Of a stretch of 64,000 bases of DNA, positions 21,197 through 33,936 are shown in pieces. This stretch comes from Rotaria sp. Silwood1 (taxonomy: Eukaryota; Rotifera; Eurotatoria; Philodinida; Philodinidae): NCBI GenBank assembly GCA_905250075.1, contig CAJNOP010000012.1:3924248-3988247 (forward strand), read 5' to 3'. Made by a program: the position numbers and the translations under genes. Under the pieces are notes generated by a model, which did no database searches, was not told the DNA's origin, and saw only the letters and a program-made list of their open reading frames with translations. How positions within the stretch are numbered: the first letter of the stretch is position 1; every line of letters starts with the position of its first letter.

Positions 21197-23600
21197 TTAT
21201 CCCATATTCATTGCTTTGGCAGCGTTCGATGGTTCAGCCGATGATTTTGGTACTTTAATTGTTTCATCAACACTTAAAATTAAACAAGCAGCTTCACTTG
21301 CTGCTGTTATTGCATTAATTTTAACAACAGCTGGTTCCCAAACAGCTGCAGTAAAATTATCACTAACATCTTCGTGCATGATATCAACACCAAACCAAAT
21401 ATGATCTATAAAAGACAAAAGAAAAAAGATCTCATAACATAAATCAAATCAAATCAAATCGTTTTTTTCTTTTTGTTTTGCTTTATTACTTTCAGCATGT
21501 TTTTGTCGAAGTTTATTTAATATATTGGTTGCATCAAATCCAGCATTCTCACATAATTGTCTTGGTATAACTTCAAATGCTTTAGCATATGCAGCAATAA
21601 TTAATTGTTCTTTACCAGGTACAGTTCGACTATAATCACGTAAAGTACGACTTAATGCCATTTCAATAGCACCACCACCAGCAACAATTGAATCATTTTT
21701 AACAGCACGTCGTACAATCATAATAGCATCATGTAATGAACGTTCAACTTCATCAATAAATTGTTCAGAACCACCACGTAAAATCATTGTTGCTGTTTTA
21801 GCTTTTGGACAACCAGTAAAAAAATTATAACGATCAGAACCAATTTGCATTTCTTCAAATACTTCACATGTACCTAAAACTTGTTGAGATTGTTCATTAA
21901 GATTTTCAACTGTTGTTATTATTGCACCACCACATGCTTTTTGTGTACGTTTAAGATCATCTTCTTGTACACGACCAGCACAAAACATATCACTTTTGAG
22001 AAAAAAAAAAAAACAAAGTATTTGTAAAGAAAATTATTCAACAAAAAAATGATTTACCGATCAGCAAAATATTGTGTTGCGACATCACCAATTGGTAATT
22101 TCGAAAGTACAACGTTAACACCAGCTGCATGAAGTTTTGCAAGTTTATCATAAAGAATTGACCATTCAGCATCAACAATTTTTTGATATTCCTTTAGAAA
22201 TATTTTAAATCAAAAATAAAGAAAAAAAAAACAAAAGGAAAATCTTACAGCAACATTATCAAGACGAATTTCAGCATTGTCACGTTCAGCTTTAAGTTCA
22301 AGTTCAATATTAAGTAAAGCTATTTTTGGTTTTAAAAATTTTTTATGTTGCATTTCAAAACCAGCATAAGAAAATGTTTTTTTAAATGCAACACCAGCAA
22401 CAATACATGATTCCTAAAAATAAATAAAGAATTTCAAATGAAAAAAAAAAATGTTTTACATTATTCAATAAAATCCTCTACCTCAAGTGAACCACCTGTT
22501 ACTTTTTTAATTCCAATCCTAACACAAACAAACAAATAAAATTGTTTTAAAGTAAATTTAAAACATACATATTTAATGGAAGTAATTCATCTAACATAAG
22601 TACAGCATCAACAACCATTTTTGCAAAAAATTCTCGTTGTCGTGCAATTAATTTAGAACTTAATGTTGTTTGAGCACATTTTTCAAGTAAAGATCGTTGT
22701 TGTCTAAAAATATAAAATAAAATAAAATTTGTTAGTGTAATCTTTCGAAGAAATTGAAATGTAAAACATGATGTAGCTAAATTTGCTAGTCATAGATAGA
22801 TTCTATTTATTTTGAGGTGCATCTCTTCATTATCTTTCCTAAATACAATAAGCCAATAGATCATATTTTTAAACCAAATATTAACGCTTTGTTACATATT
22901 GTGTTCTAAAAGTTTCACTCATAAAAAGTGTAAATTTGTTTAAAAAACTGTCAATGTGTTCCGTACGACATAATTTTTGTCAATATTTTTTCTTAAAAAT
23001 ATAAACTATATCAATACTATTTCAAATAGTATTAAGAAAAGTATGTAGACATTCTCAGCATACTTCTTTCTCTAGTTAAAATCTTATAATTATCTTGCTA
23101 TTTCAACACTTCTTTTATATCGATTTTCATTTACAAAAAAAAAAACTTCATCCTTACTTAACATCATCCAATTTGATATTAACAGCAATTTCTTTTATTT
23201 TTTTTATTGCTAATGCTGTTGCTTTACGTACAGCACGAATAATAATTGTTGGATGCATTCCATCTTCAATAAATGTTTTCGTATTTTTTAATATTTCAGC
23301 TGTTAATAAAACAACTGATGTTGTACCATCACCAACTTCTGCATCTTGTGATTTAGCTATATCAACAAGTGTACGTGCTGCTGGATGAACAATTTCAAGT
23401 AATTTAAGAATTGTTGCACCATCATTAGATATTGTTGCTTTACCACGATTATCAACAATTAATTTATCCATACCACGTGGACCTAATGTTGTACGAATAG
23501 CTTCAGCAACAGCTTGACATGCACTTATATTTGATAATACTTGTGATTTTCCTTGTGATGAATCAGTACCTTCTTTAAGAATAATTATCATTGGTTGCAT
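21197..23600 (-). CDS. CCT7: T-complex protein 1 subunit eta (CCT7)
   Basis: Seven exons in phase: 23600-23158, 22703-22569, 22518-22482, 22413-22249, 22191 to about 22058, 21992-21490 and 21405-21197; about 541 residues against 543 in human. It is a subunit of the cytosolic CCT/TRiC ring that folds actin, tubulin and WD40 proteins with ATP. Diagnostic text includes '[19 protein letters not shown]', '[12 protein letters not shown]', the ATPase motif 'DGATILKLL' and '[12 protein letters not shown]', and the eta-type '[15 protein letters not shown]'. The 3' half keeps '[11 protein letters not shown]' and '[14 protein letters not shown]'. The Gly/Arg-rich tail of vertebrate CCT7 is absent. The end of exon 5 is uncertain by two bases. 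A CTTTTTTCAG acceptor-like signal lies about 50 bp before the ATG. Confidence 0.96.
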
Positions 23601-23743
23601 TTTTGATGATGATGATGATGATGAAAAAAATTCTTCTTTTCTTAATCTGAAAAAAGAAAAGAAGAAAACCTGTAATTTCTAAATCATACTCTGATTATCT
23701 TTTTTTTTTTTATTTGGACACACTATCTATATTGAAAGACTGT

Positions 23744-26700
23744 TCAAGCAAATAATTTTACAAAACAAGGATGACAATAGGGTTTATTTTGATATTCTTT
23801 AAATGTACCATTTTGTAATTGTCGTGTACAATATGAACAAATAAAATGTTCAACATGATATTTTTTACCCATGGCTGTTATACAACGACCACTACAAAAA
23901 AGAACAAAATAGAAAAATAAAAAATTTTCAAAAAACAAACCCAATTGGTTTTTGACAAGATGAACATAGTGAACCACGTCGTTGATGATAATGTAATTCA
24001 CATAATGGTTGATGATCATGTTCATAAAATGAACCAGTTAAAAATGGTTGTGAACATTCCTAAATTTATTTAAAAAAAAAAAACCATTCCTATTAGATTG
24101 TGTCTGTCATTTGAAGTTTACTAATAGAGAAACAAAAAACATCAGAAAGGATTGAAATGAAATTATGAATAGTAAATTTATATCTATAATATTCTCAATA
24201 CGGAAATGAATCTGTAAGAACATCAATTGCATCTTAGATATTTAATAGAGCGAAGCAATTAACATTATCTACAATAATTTTAGCTAGAAGATATTTAGAG
24301 TTCTACAGATCACATCAAATATATGTACCTCTTCGCATTCTTTTTTATAGAGAGAGTCCTTTGCTCTCAAGCAAATGTTGTTCATTTGAGCAACACTATA
24401 GATAAGTTTGTTGACAGAATATTTCATCATTAAGTTATCTCTTGCTTTTTGTATCTGCTGACTGTGATATATATATAACTTTGAATCGTTAAATCAATTA
24501 ATTATTTTCTTAAAATCGAATTAAAAATTGTTTTTCGACCAATGAAAAACAACAACTGAATAAAACTTTGTATTTCGATTGAAACCTATGAAATTCAAAA
24601 TAGCGAAACAATTCTTAATGGTTCAGTTTTGTAGTGCACTATTTACTTTGCACAATAGATTTTACAATTTTTGTAATATTAAAATCAATTTTTAAAACAG
24701 AAATCAACATATTATCTAGCAATAGGAGCAGCAACTCCTCGCTTTTTTAAATATTTCATATTATACATCAGAACATATCTTTCGAAATAGCGAAAAATTT
24801 GTGCTAAATCTTTCTCTCTCTCTCTCTTTAGATGAGATTATTGATATTTACTTGACAAACAAAACAATTTTTATGATAATGCCCACCAAGTGCTTGTATA
24901 TATGTGTCAACAATAACTTGTTTACAACCAAGACATTTTGGAACAAAATTATTCATATAACATTCTCTGAAAAAAAAACGAATTTTTTTAATGTTCATTT
25001 TTCTTCATCAAATTAAACATACCGACAATAGGCATGTCCATCTTTTTCATGATAACCATCTTCACCAACTCGTCGTTCACATAATTCACATAGAAAATGT
25101 TCTGGATGCCAATTACGATTTAAAGCTGTAATCATTACCTTTAGAAAAAACAAACAATTATTTAATTAGAATAAAAATAAACAATACTATTTACATCGAT
25201 TATTGGTTGATCACAACGAGCACATTTCGGTGCAAATAAACGTCGATAATCATGTTCACAATATGGTTTACCAGATTTTTCATAAAAATCTCTTCGACCA
25301 ATTTCAATATTACATGCCGTACAACGTAAATGTTCAGGATGATATGAACGATCAAGTACTGTTATTATCTATACGAACAAAAAAAAAAAAAAATAATTAC
25401 AATACTTATCATAATAAAATGATTAGTAATAGCAATTGAGCATGTAGAATAAAAAAAACCTGTCAACCATTACCAGAATAAATACCTAATAATTTCATTA
25501 CTAGAAAAATATATTTTGATAGATAAGCAATATTCTTATATTTAAAACAAATAAAAAGCAAATGAATACCTGTCCAATGATTGGTTTTTGACATGAATGA
25601 CAAATATGATATTGTTGTGGTAAAGATGATGATAATTGATCTGATGAAGGTGATAAATTTGATTGAACACGTACTGTTGATGTCTATTAATTAAAAAAAA
25701 AAATAAATTTTTAAAGAAAATAATTTTTCTTCAATATATATTATACCTGTGGTGCAAGTTTAAAATTACTTAATGATTCCATAAGATCTTCTAATTCTTT
25801 AGCTGCTGTTGATTTTTTTGATGAATGTTTTGAAGATGATGATGATGATCTATTGAAATACAATTTTCATAGAGAAAAAAAAATTCAAAAAATTATTTTC
25901 AAAGACTTTTTTCTTGTATTGGATCTATTTGTATCTATTGAATCATTTAAAGTTTCAATGGAATCATCAATTGATTTAATATTTCTTCTTGATAAGTCTT
26001 CCATATTAGAAGATGATTTTGTGGGTGTTGAACTTGATGCACGTGATGTTCGAACTGAGTGGAAAAGAAAAAAAACAATAACACAATAAATCAAGGTTAT
26101 TAAAACACTTTACAAAAGAAGTCCTTCAATTGATCAATCGGTTTTAAGTTAAGATTATGTACGTTATACAGATTCAAATGAGTTCGTGCTTCTTACTGTA
26201 CTTTTATGGGTTTTTTTTTCTGAATGAATTCCATCGTCCAGATAAACTGATTTTCGAATTGAAATTTATCATAGGAACAACGATAAGATCTAAAACCTTC
26301 ACAATAAATTATTCTTGTTGAGGATTGTCGCTATGCCAAGTTTCAAATTGACATTCTAAACTCAATTTTTCTGGACCGCAGCATTCACTTGAAAAACTAC
26401 CGTATCAGTGTAGTATCTTTAAAGCAATAAACTAATGACAAGAACTCTTTTACATTTATTCATAGCTCATTGGGATCTACATAATGCGCATAGTCTCGAT
26501 TGCAAACAAAGAACGTCACAGGATGTGTGGTCCACAGATAACCTATTGTGGCCTACATATTACAGATGGAATCGATTCATGTTTTTTGGAACCAAATCGA
26601 TATCAACTTTGCTTCACATTCAGGAATATGACAATCTTTAGAATGCAGAATCTGAAGGACATCAGTTATAATGTTCTATTATTATCAATATAGTAGCTAG

Positions 26701-27480
26701 AAGAGTACATGCTATACTACCAGCAAGTGCTTCGGTTGATAGATTTTTTAGCTTAGCTAGATTGATATTGATTCAATAATGAACACGATTATCATTAAGA
26801 CAAATTGACAACATTATTCATTGGTTCTTATAAGAAATTTAAGAAAAGAATACTTATCCTTTTCATTGTTTATCTATGTATGTTAATTATATTTCTGCTG
26901 ACAACCATATAATTATTGTATCAATAGAAGGTCTATGATATTTGATATCCTATCTCATATACAAACAAATTTAATATCCTTGTCAAAAAAGTAATGAAAA
27001 GATTGTTCTACAAATCGAATGAAAAAAATTCTTCCCTAACTCGAAATTGTTTTATCAATAGGCGAACTCCTTTCGTCAGATATGAAATCCTTTAAATTTA
27101 CTTTGTGTCTCTTTTCTCATTGTTTCTTTTGCTTTATTGAGTGCTTCAAGGAGTTCATTAAGTTCATTAAGACTTTTTGGTGGTGGTTCCTAAGAAATAT
27201 AAATTAAATTTATAATCAGTTGTTTTTGGAAAACAAACTGGATCAATAATTGAATCTGGTCGAATTAAATTAAGTGTTTGAGTTCGATGTGTTGGAAGAT
27301 TTCGATTAAGTATAATTGGTTCAAGACGAGTTTCATTTCGATTATTTTCATGTGCATTTCGAGCACGTTGACTAACAGTTTGAAGATCAGCGAGAAGTTG
27401 ATCTTAATTCAGAATAGAAAAAAAAAAATAGTTACATATTTAAATTCTAAATAAACGATAAACATACCAAGATCTTCCAT
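23744..27480 (-). CDS. PXN: Paxillin
   Basis: Eleven exons in phase: 27480-27468, 27402-27239, 27189-27102, 26054-25907, 25849-25747, 25683-25570, 25368-25195, 25138-25023, 24966-24852, 24059-23941 and 23891-23744; 433 residues. Paxillin is a focal-adhesion scaffold binding FAK, vinculin and integrin-linked partners. LD motifs are visible: LD1 at the very N terminus ('[12 protein letters not shown]'), '[12 protein letters not shown]', and an LD4-like '[17 protein letters not shown]'. Four C-terminal LIM domains follow with their Cys/His pairs, ending '[19 protein letters not shown]' and '[12 protein letters not shown]'. The donor of exon 4 (GTCTTT) is weak. The 1-kb intron 26055-27101 holds an hAT transposase remnant. 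Its start is 310 bp from that of rabenosyn-5 on the other strand. Confidence 0.93.
26699..26833 (+). mobile_element. hAT transposase C-terminal remnant
   Basis: On the plus strand, antisense within a paxillin intron, the text '[19 protein letters not shown]' is followed by two stop codons and then '[16 protein letters not shown]' in the same frame. This matches the order of the hAT dimerisation domain (an 'xPASSAxxERxFS' block, then an 'RxxLxPxxVxxIxFL' block). The stops show it is dead. No terminal inverted repeats were identified. Confidence 0.6.
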
Positions 27481-27790
27481 GCTTTAAGCTAAAATGACTA
27501 AGCAACATAATATGATTAAAGAAAAAAAGAAAATAATAATAAACACAAGGTAACTAATGCTATTCGATTGGTTAACTCTATTGATTTATATCGATGAATA
27601 TAAAATTAAAAATTATATAAAGAATTTATAAAATTTTCAATTTATTTTTATTTAAAAACATTTTCAATATTTAATAAAGATAAATAAACAGATGTCATTA
27701 GTGGTATTCAACAAAAAAAAAAAATGCAAGATACGTATTGCTTATGATAAGCACGAACACATACCAGAAATTAGACTATTAGAAAAAAGT
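27481..27790. promoter_or_regulatory. Shared 310-bp region between divergent paxillin and rabenosyn-5 genes
   Basis: The paxillin ATG (27480, minus) and the rabenosyn-5 ATG (27791, plus) face away from each other. The region is very AT-rich and must contain both 5' ends; a bidirectional promoter is inferred, without a recognised factor site. Acceptor-like TTTTAG and AAACAG signals lie near each start. Confidence 0.4.
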
Positions 27791-30700
27791 ATGCTACAAT
27801 CTATAGGTGATGTCCGTGAAGGATTTATATGTCCACAATGTCATCACGATATGTCAACAATGGAAATGTTACAAATACATTTTCAAGATGTTCATATGAA
27901 ACAATCATCATCAACTGTAAAAGGTATTTAATTAAATTAATTTTCATATTGATAAATATTTATTTTGTTCTTTATTTAGGATTATTTTCATTTGCTAAAC
28001 AAAAAATAAAACATGTACAAGATAATTTTACAACAATTCCAAATGAACAAACGAATGTTTATGCACAATTTTTTTCTTTTGATCAAAATGATTCATCATT
28101 AAAACAACAACAAATTGGATATATTCGTTCATATAATGATAAATTTAAAAAAATACGAAAAACTCAAAATGATCAAATATCAATTGAAATTACACGTCTT
28201 TTACTTCGACTTGAAAAATTAATAAGTATTAGTGAAAGTATACCAAAAAATACTAATACAAAAGAACGTCGAAGTAAATAATTTAAAGAAATATATATAT
28301 ATTATTGATTATTAAATCTTATCCATTTTTTATTTTATAGAATATGAACAAGAAATAGTTGAATGGATTGATGATTCAAAAGTTTCATTATGTCCATCCT
28401 GTGCTAAATCATTTAGTTTATCAAGAAGAAAACATCATTGTCGTCTTGATGGTTTTGTAATTTGTGATCAATGTTCACGATTTCTTCTATATTCAAAAGC
28501 TCGTAAGATAAATCAAATAGAATGAATCCTATTTAAATATATCTTATAATACTTTGAATAGAAAAAACTAGAATTTCGAATTATTGAAAATAATTCTTAA
28601 CTTAACTATATATTAAACAAATGAAAATATAATTCTTTATTTGATAGTTTAACTATTTGTTTTAACGTAATCTATAACGGGCAAACTAATTATGTAGATA
28701 TAAGCAAGATGATTCGAGACTATCCCTTTTTTCATTAGGTGCCATATCTTTTAATTTGTATCAAGTATCAGTTTCTGAGTTTTTAAAGTTTTATAACAAG
28801 ATGTCTCAAGTTTATTAACACTGCTAGAAAATGATAACGTGTATTGGGACTGATTCTAACATTATAGAGCAATATTTAGTTTAATAGATTCTTCGTTCGA
28901 TTGTTTAAAAATTTGCATTTTTTTTTACCTAAACGGAACAGCATAGCTTATTTGATTAGACTACATCATCGTCAAAATTATTTTTCTTTATCGAGCTTTT
29001 TGTATTAGGCATTGTGAATGATATAATTAGTCCGAAACTAGATTTAAGGAAGTCTTTATAAGAATCGAAAACTTAATTATTTAAGCAAATGACTATTATT
29101 GTTAATCAATTAGATAGTTATTGTCATGATTACTTTGAAACTTTGTATATATGATCATTTGCTATATTATTGCCTTTGATTAAAAAAAAAAAAGAATTTT
29201 GAAAATGATCTATTCATTTCAAACATGTCAAAATAAATAAGTCATACTGTTTATGTTTTAGTCAACGATACAAATTTGTACAAAATTGAGTGAGAAATCT
29301 ATTTAAAAAGCATTTTGTTAAAAAATTTGCTGAGAAATATGCAAAGTACTGAGAAGTTCATTCTATATGAATCATCTCTTAGTTAAGTATTGATCATTAA
29401 AATTCAATCAGATAATATGATTATGATTATGATTTCTGAATACGCTTGATGCAAATTGATAATCATTGAAAGAAAACTTAACATAAAATATCATATTGAT
29501 TCTATACATTGTAACGAAAAATAATTGATTTGATATGATTTAAAGCGAAAATTTTGTTTGAATTTATATTTTTCTAAGATAGTTTTTTGAAATTTTCGTT
29601 ATTTAATTGATAATTACCATAATTGAATTGCTAATTCAAATCCCGAAGGAAATATTTTTAATTAAAATCCATATAGCACATAAATTCGAATTATTATTCT
29701 ATATATGAGTCCTTTCTGACAAAACGGAACATACTCATCTTTGATTCTTTACAAGAGTTATTTTTCTGATTAAACTGTTTTAGTATAGACATATATAAAA
29801 ATGATACGCAAAAAATAAATCTGAAAACTCTACAGCACGAATTGTATTTATCATGAGATTTTCATCAACATTAAATTCTAAAAAACTTCCTAAAAATCTA
29901 TGAAACAATTCCAATATTTTTTTTTAATAAATTTTAGGATTTTTAATTGAACCAAATTCATCATCATCACCATCGAATAAAAAGACAACAAATGGTTTAT
30001 CACTTAAACGTTCGAATAGTTTAACAAATTTAAATTCAACAACAAATAATGATGATACAAATTTAAATAATAAAGATAAAATAAATAATGAAGATTATCT
30101 TCGTATTTGTTTATCATGTCAAAAAATATTACAAAGACGTTATGATCAAATATGTTTTAAAAATGCTCAACGAGATGATGTTTTTCTTTATTATGAAGTA
30201 AATTATGTCGTAATTTTTCAACTATTTTATTGTTTTTTTCTTAAAATTTTTTAGAAAATTGCTGAAGCACAAAAAGAACTTGCTAATATTCATTCAACAT
30301 ATTCAACAATTATTGAATCCCTATTGTAAGAATTCTTTTTGTTGTGAAATTCATATATTTAAAAAAAAACTAGTGAGCGAAACTTTAAATTGAGGTTTTT
30401 ACGGCTTCTCTTAGGCCCTAGCAAGCGGACATGGGAGAAGAAAGGACGACAATTATTTGGTATGTTTTGTCGGTAACAGGAGACAGGATATCAATAATAA
30501 TAATACTTATATGATTATGGAATTTCCTAGAATCTTCCAAAGCATTCTATGAATCCAAGAATTCTAATGTAGATTCTGACTAGTCTGAATAAGCTGAGTT
30601 TTAGTAGCTCATACAGCGAAAAGATCTTTTTGTAGGTGCCAACTGGTAGAATGGTGGTATTATTGATCTAGCAGAGTCAGAATAGAACGGACACAGAAAA

Positions 30701-31728
30701 ATACGAGCTGATTGAATCCTAAGTTAGGCAACACTCAAGAATATTTCTTGCTTCTTACGACACGTATCGTATATATTATCATTAAAAGAAAAGAAGTTAT
30801 ATATTAACGATGTATGTAACAATAGAAATAAGTTTTTTTTATTCAGTGTAACAATTTTACATGAATGTTCTATCAATGATTCCAGCGTTCGGATCCGCGA
30901 ATTTTCAGTGGAACTCGTAGGAAAGACACCGTTTCCGTCCGGCAAAATGGTAGAAGCTTAGAAGAGCTCTACACTTTTGCCTCTTATAGAGCAGCATTGA
31001 CAACAAGTTTTCTTTTTTAAACATTTCAAATAGAAAGAAAATAACAACTCTTAAATTTCATCTTATAGGAGTGGTGATACAAAATATCAAATAATTGATG
31101 GTCAGCGATTATATCGACAATTAACTTCTTGTTATGAAAAGATTGATTCGACATCGTATGTTTAGTAGAAAAACATTCTTTTAATACTCTCTTTTTTTTC
31201 AAATTAATCTATAGAAAATACATTGCAAAATTAGCTGAGTCATGTCCAAATATCGATGAAGATGATACACAATCACAAATGCGTTATGCAGCTCTTTGTC
31301 GAAATATACGAATGTATGCCGTACATCTATTACAAAATTATGCTATATCAACAAGACGTGTACCAAGTGAAGATGATGTACAACATGCACGTGATGAACG
31401 TAAACGATTAGTTGAAGAACGAAATGAATTAGAACGTGCAGCTAAAGCTGAATTAGTTTCCAAAATATCATTAACAGATTCTCCAACAACACCAAAAAAA
31501 GATGTTTCAGGTTGGAGACCAACAATTGATCGTAGTTTATTAGTACAAACACAAGAACTTAATCCACTTGTTCAACAAGTTTATCAAGTAACAGAATATA
31601 TTCGACAAGCTCAGATAGCTGGACGTTTGGATGAAGTTGAATTATTGAAATTAAATTTAAAAGAACTTGAACAAGCTTTGGATAACCTTCAACAACAAGA
31701 AAATACATCAAAATTTGATTCGCAGTAA
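27791..31728 (+). CDS. RBSN: Rabenosyn-5 (FYVE-domain endosomal protein)
   Basis: Seven exons in phase: 27791-27923, 27980-28273, 28341-28502, 29938-30197, 30255-30325, 31069-31155 and 31215-31728; 506 residues. Rabenosyn-5 is a Rab4/Rab5 effector that binds PI3P on early endosomes and works with VPS45 in fusion and recycling. The start reads 'GDVREGFICPQC', as in animal orthologues with their N-terminal C2H2 finger; ATG 27692 is in frame 33 codons upstream but gives unrelated low-complexity text. The FYVE domain contains '[17 protein letters not shown]' and, after a Ser/Asn insert, 'RICLSCQKIL'. The C terminus is coiled coil with an 'LVQQVYQVTEYIRQA' Rab-binding-like helix. Odd point: the Cys expected after 'HHCRL' in the FYVE core is Asp ('HHCRLDG'). 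Introns 3 (1.4 kb) and 5 (0.7 kb) are unusually long. Confidence 0.88.
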
Positions 31729-31918
31729 TTCTTTCCTTTTGCATTTGAATTAAACATGATTTTGAATTTTTTTTTCTTTTTTATCTTTTTTTTTTTACTA
31801 TTATTTACAGTGCAATAGAATGTAAATAAATATTTGAATAATTTATTACGATTAGCAAAATCATTCATGCTTTTTCATTTGCAAAAAGACAAAAAAAAGC
31901 GATGCGTGGAATCACATT

Positions 31919-31989
31919 TGCACTGACCGGGAATCGAACCCGGGTCACCCGCGTGGGAGGCGAGCATTCTACCATTGAACCATCAGTGC
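31919..31989 (-). tRNA. tRNA-Gly(CCC)
   Basis: A 71-nt cloverleaf on the minus strand: acceptor GCACTGA/TCAGTGC, anticodon stem CTCGC/GCGGG with loop CTCCCAC (anticodon CCC), T-arm CCGGG-TTCGATT-CCCGG, discriminator A. Box B (GGTTCGATTCC) is canonical. It is not interrupted. It lies 0.5 kb before the plus-strand tRNA-Gly array. Confidence 0.96.
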
Positions 31990-32510
31990 GCACATAACTT
32001 CTGTAGACATATTAAAATTGAGATCATCAATCAAAAAACTTAGTCTTCGCGATGTCAACAAAATTCTCAATCATTTATATGTTGCCATTAATCAAACGTA
32101 ATTTATGTTGTGAATGTACGAAAAAAGTTTTTATACTGAATAAACTACTCTAATAAATGAAAAATGATCTTTAACTGTTAAATTATTAGGAAACAACTAT
32201 AATTTGAGCACATGGATACAAGTGTACATTGTTTATATCAGTAACTCTAAATATTAATTGTCTGATACTATTTTACGAAACTTGTTCTACATTCCGTAAC
32301 TGGTAGAACATTAATTTCTTGTTTATTTTAGAAGATTAAGAAAAACAAAACCAATAGAATAAATGCAAAAAGTGATATATTTTTATACAATTTTACTAAT
32401 AAGTTGAGAAGTCGCATTCTTTATTGATCAATTCTTATGAACAAAGACTTGAAGAATATATTTTCAAATTTGGTTTAGTTGTGAGTAAGTGGTAACGGAC
32501 TATTAGGCAT
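31990..32510. other. Intergenic before the tRNA-Gly array
   Basis: AT-rich, no coding text. The last part probably belongs to the first repeat unit of the array. Confidence 0.4.
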
Positions 32511-32557
32511 GCACTGGTGGTTCAGTGGTAGAATGCTCGCCTGCCACGCGGGCGACC
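32511..32557 (+). tRNA. tRNA-Gly(GCC), cut by the assembly gap
   Basis: The first 47 nt match the other GCC copies exactly through the anticodon arm, then the sequence becomes N. Whether this copy is interrupted or not cannot be told. Confidence 0.8.
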
Positions 32558-32657
32558 NNNNNNNNNNNNNNNNNNNNNNNNNNNNNNNNNNNNNNNNNNN
32601 NNNNNNNNNNNNNNNNNNNNNNNNNNNNNNNNNNNNNNNNNNNNNNNNNNNNNNNNN
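32558..32657. other. Assembly gap (100 N)
   Basis: Exactly 100 Ns, the usual placeholder for a gap of unknown length. It begins inside a tRNA-Gly gene, at the point where the tandem copies are identical, so collapsed repeats are the likely cause. Confidence 0.95.
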
Positions 32658-32733
32658 TTTTTTCCACTTGATTCTGACAAGTCGACTTTCTCAATGTAGC
32701 AGTGTAGATAGAAAATGGACAAGTGATTAACAC

Positions 32734-32891
32734 GCACTGGTGGTTCAGTGGTAGAATGCTCGCCTGCCACGCGGGCGACCCGAGTAGCAGTTCAGTCATG
32801 AGGTAATCAAAGACTTAGTGTTAAGAAAAAAAATTTAGCTTAATAATGATAATATTTGAATAGCTTGTGGGTCCGATTCCCGGCTAGTGCA
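32734..32891 (+). tRNA. tRNA-Gly(GCC) gene with 87-nt insert in the T-stem
   Basis: The 5' part (32734-32782) is identical to intact GCC copies and ends in GCGACCCG. The 3' part (32870-32891) resumes with GGTCCGATTCCCGG and ends CTAGTGCA. Removing 32783-32869 restores a perfect 71-nt tRNA-Gly with G-U-tolerant acceptor pairing. A T8 terminator follows at about 32895. The insert splits the 5' strand of the T-stem (CCG/GG) and leaves box A and box B whole, so Pol III transcription remains possible. The canonical eukaryotic intron position is in the anticodon loop (37/38), not here. Whether the RNA is spliced is unknown; a pseudogene is the alternative. Confidence 0.75.
32783..32869 (+). other. 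87-nt T-stem insert, copy 1
   Basis: Begins AGTAGCAGTTCAGTCATGAG and ends TTTGAATAGCTTGTG. The beginning resembles a tRNA D-arm/box A (GTTCA context), and GTTC near the 5' end can pair with GAAT near the 3' end. Related to the inserts at 33316-33402 and 34635-34723. Confidence 0.65.
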
Positions 32892-33266
32892 GTCTTTTTT
32901 TTCTCATCATAGGTTAAGTTAATAAAAATTTATAACTGGTATCTTCATAAAATTTTTAAATATTTTGTAGTAACAGGTGTTTTATTAATTCAGTAAGCCG
33001 AACGAATATGTCACGCATTTCAAGCAACGTTTTAATTCGAAATCATTCGTTTGTTTATCCATCTTTGCTTTCCTCATCACCAAACCTGTTTCTATCATGG
33101 TTTGAAAATCCACTGAAGCTAAATCTATTGTATCGGATGGAATAACTGAGTATAGATTCCGTAACAAGTAGACACCAAATAGTTACGTCTTTATTTCGAG
33201 CTGATTTCGATAAGTTTTCCCTTCTGGTGGAAAACTCTAGATATAATGTGGACAAGTCTACCACAA

Positions 33267-33424
33267 GCATTAGTATTTTAATGGTAGAATTCTCGCCTTC
33301 CAAGCGAGTGGCCCGAGCAGTAGTTCAATAGTAGTGTAATCGAAAACAAAATTTTACTAAAACAAATTCAGTTAAATCAATATAATAGTCGAATAAATGT
33401 TGGGTTCGATTCCCGGCTAGTGCA
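33267..33424 (+). tRNA. tRNA-Gly(UCC) gene with 87-nt insert in the T-stem
   Basis: 5' part 33267-33315: acceptor GCATTAG, an altered D-arm (TATTTTAATGGTAGAAT, so box A is weak), anticodon stem CTCGC/GCGAG with loop CTTCCAA (anticodon UCC). After the insert, 33403-33424 gives GGTTCGATTCCCGG and CTAGTGCA, which pairs with the 5' acceptor strand including one G-U. The compensating changes in acceptor and anticodon stems suggest past selection on the cloverleaf. The total length (158) and insert length (87) equal those of the copy at 32734. A T6 terminator follows. Confidence 0.65.
33316..33402 (+). other. 87-nt T-stem insert, copy 2
   Basis: Begins AGCAGTAGTTCAATAGTAG and ends GTCGAATAAATGTTG, at the same tRNA position as copies 1 and 3. 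The opening looks like a second, degenerate box A (TAGTTCAATAG). Confidence 0.65.
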
Positions 33425-33936
33425 TTTTTTGTTTATTATTTACGTAATTTTTCTATCGGAACTCCATATCGAAAAGCTTTATAGATTCTATTTTCAATAA
33501 AATTTTTCATTTTTTGATGATAACTCACGTTTTTATTTCCTTAACCAATCGAAGTGATATGTTGCTTTATTTTGTGTTGTTCAATGGAAATATTTCAGAA
33601 AACGAACTCTTAAAAATATCTGTAGAAAGCTATATGCACCAATGCTCTACAAGAGCATTTTTGTCTTTTCTGTAGCGTAGAAGAACGACGAATGTTTTAT
33701 TATAAAACCATTTTGTTCACTATCTTTTTGTACTTTTGTGATTACCTAATCAGTTACTTTCATGGCTTGAAATAATATTGAGCCGTTAGTATTCTTTTAA
33801 TACAAAATCATCCAGTAGAGATCTATCAGTAAACGAACACCGTATCATCTTGTGGATCATTTTTGTTGACTGGATTTTGATAAGTTTACTGTCTTGATGT
33901 ACTGATATGAATATAATATGGAGCAATCATAAGCAC

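Noticed and set aside
32558-32657. Possible large insertion next to the truncated tRNA
   Set aside because: Exactly 100 Ns, an assembly placeholder; nothing can be inferred about what lies there.
32503-32799. Open frames running through the N gap
   Set aside because: They consist of tRNA sequence and Ns; not genes.
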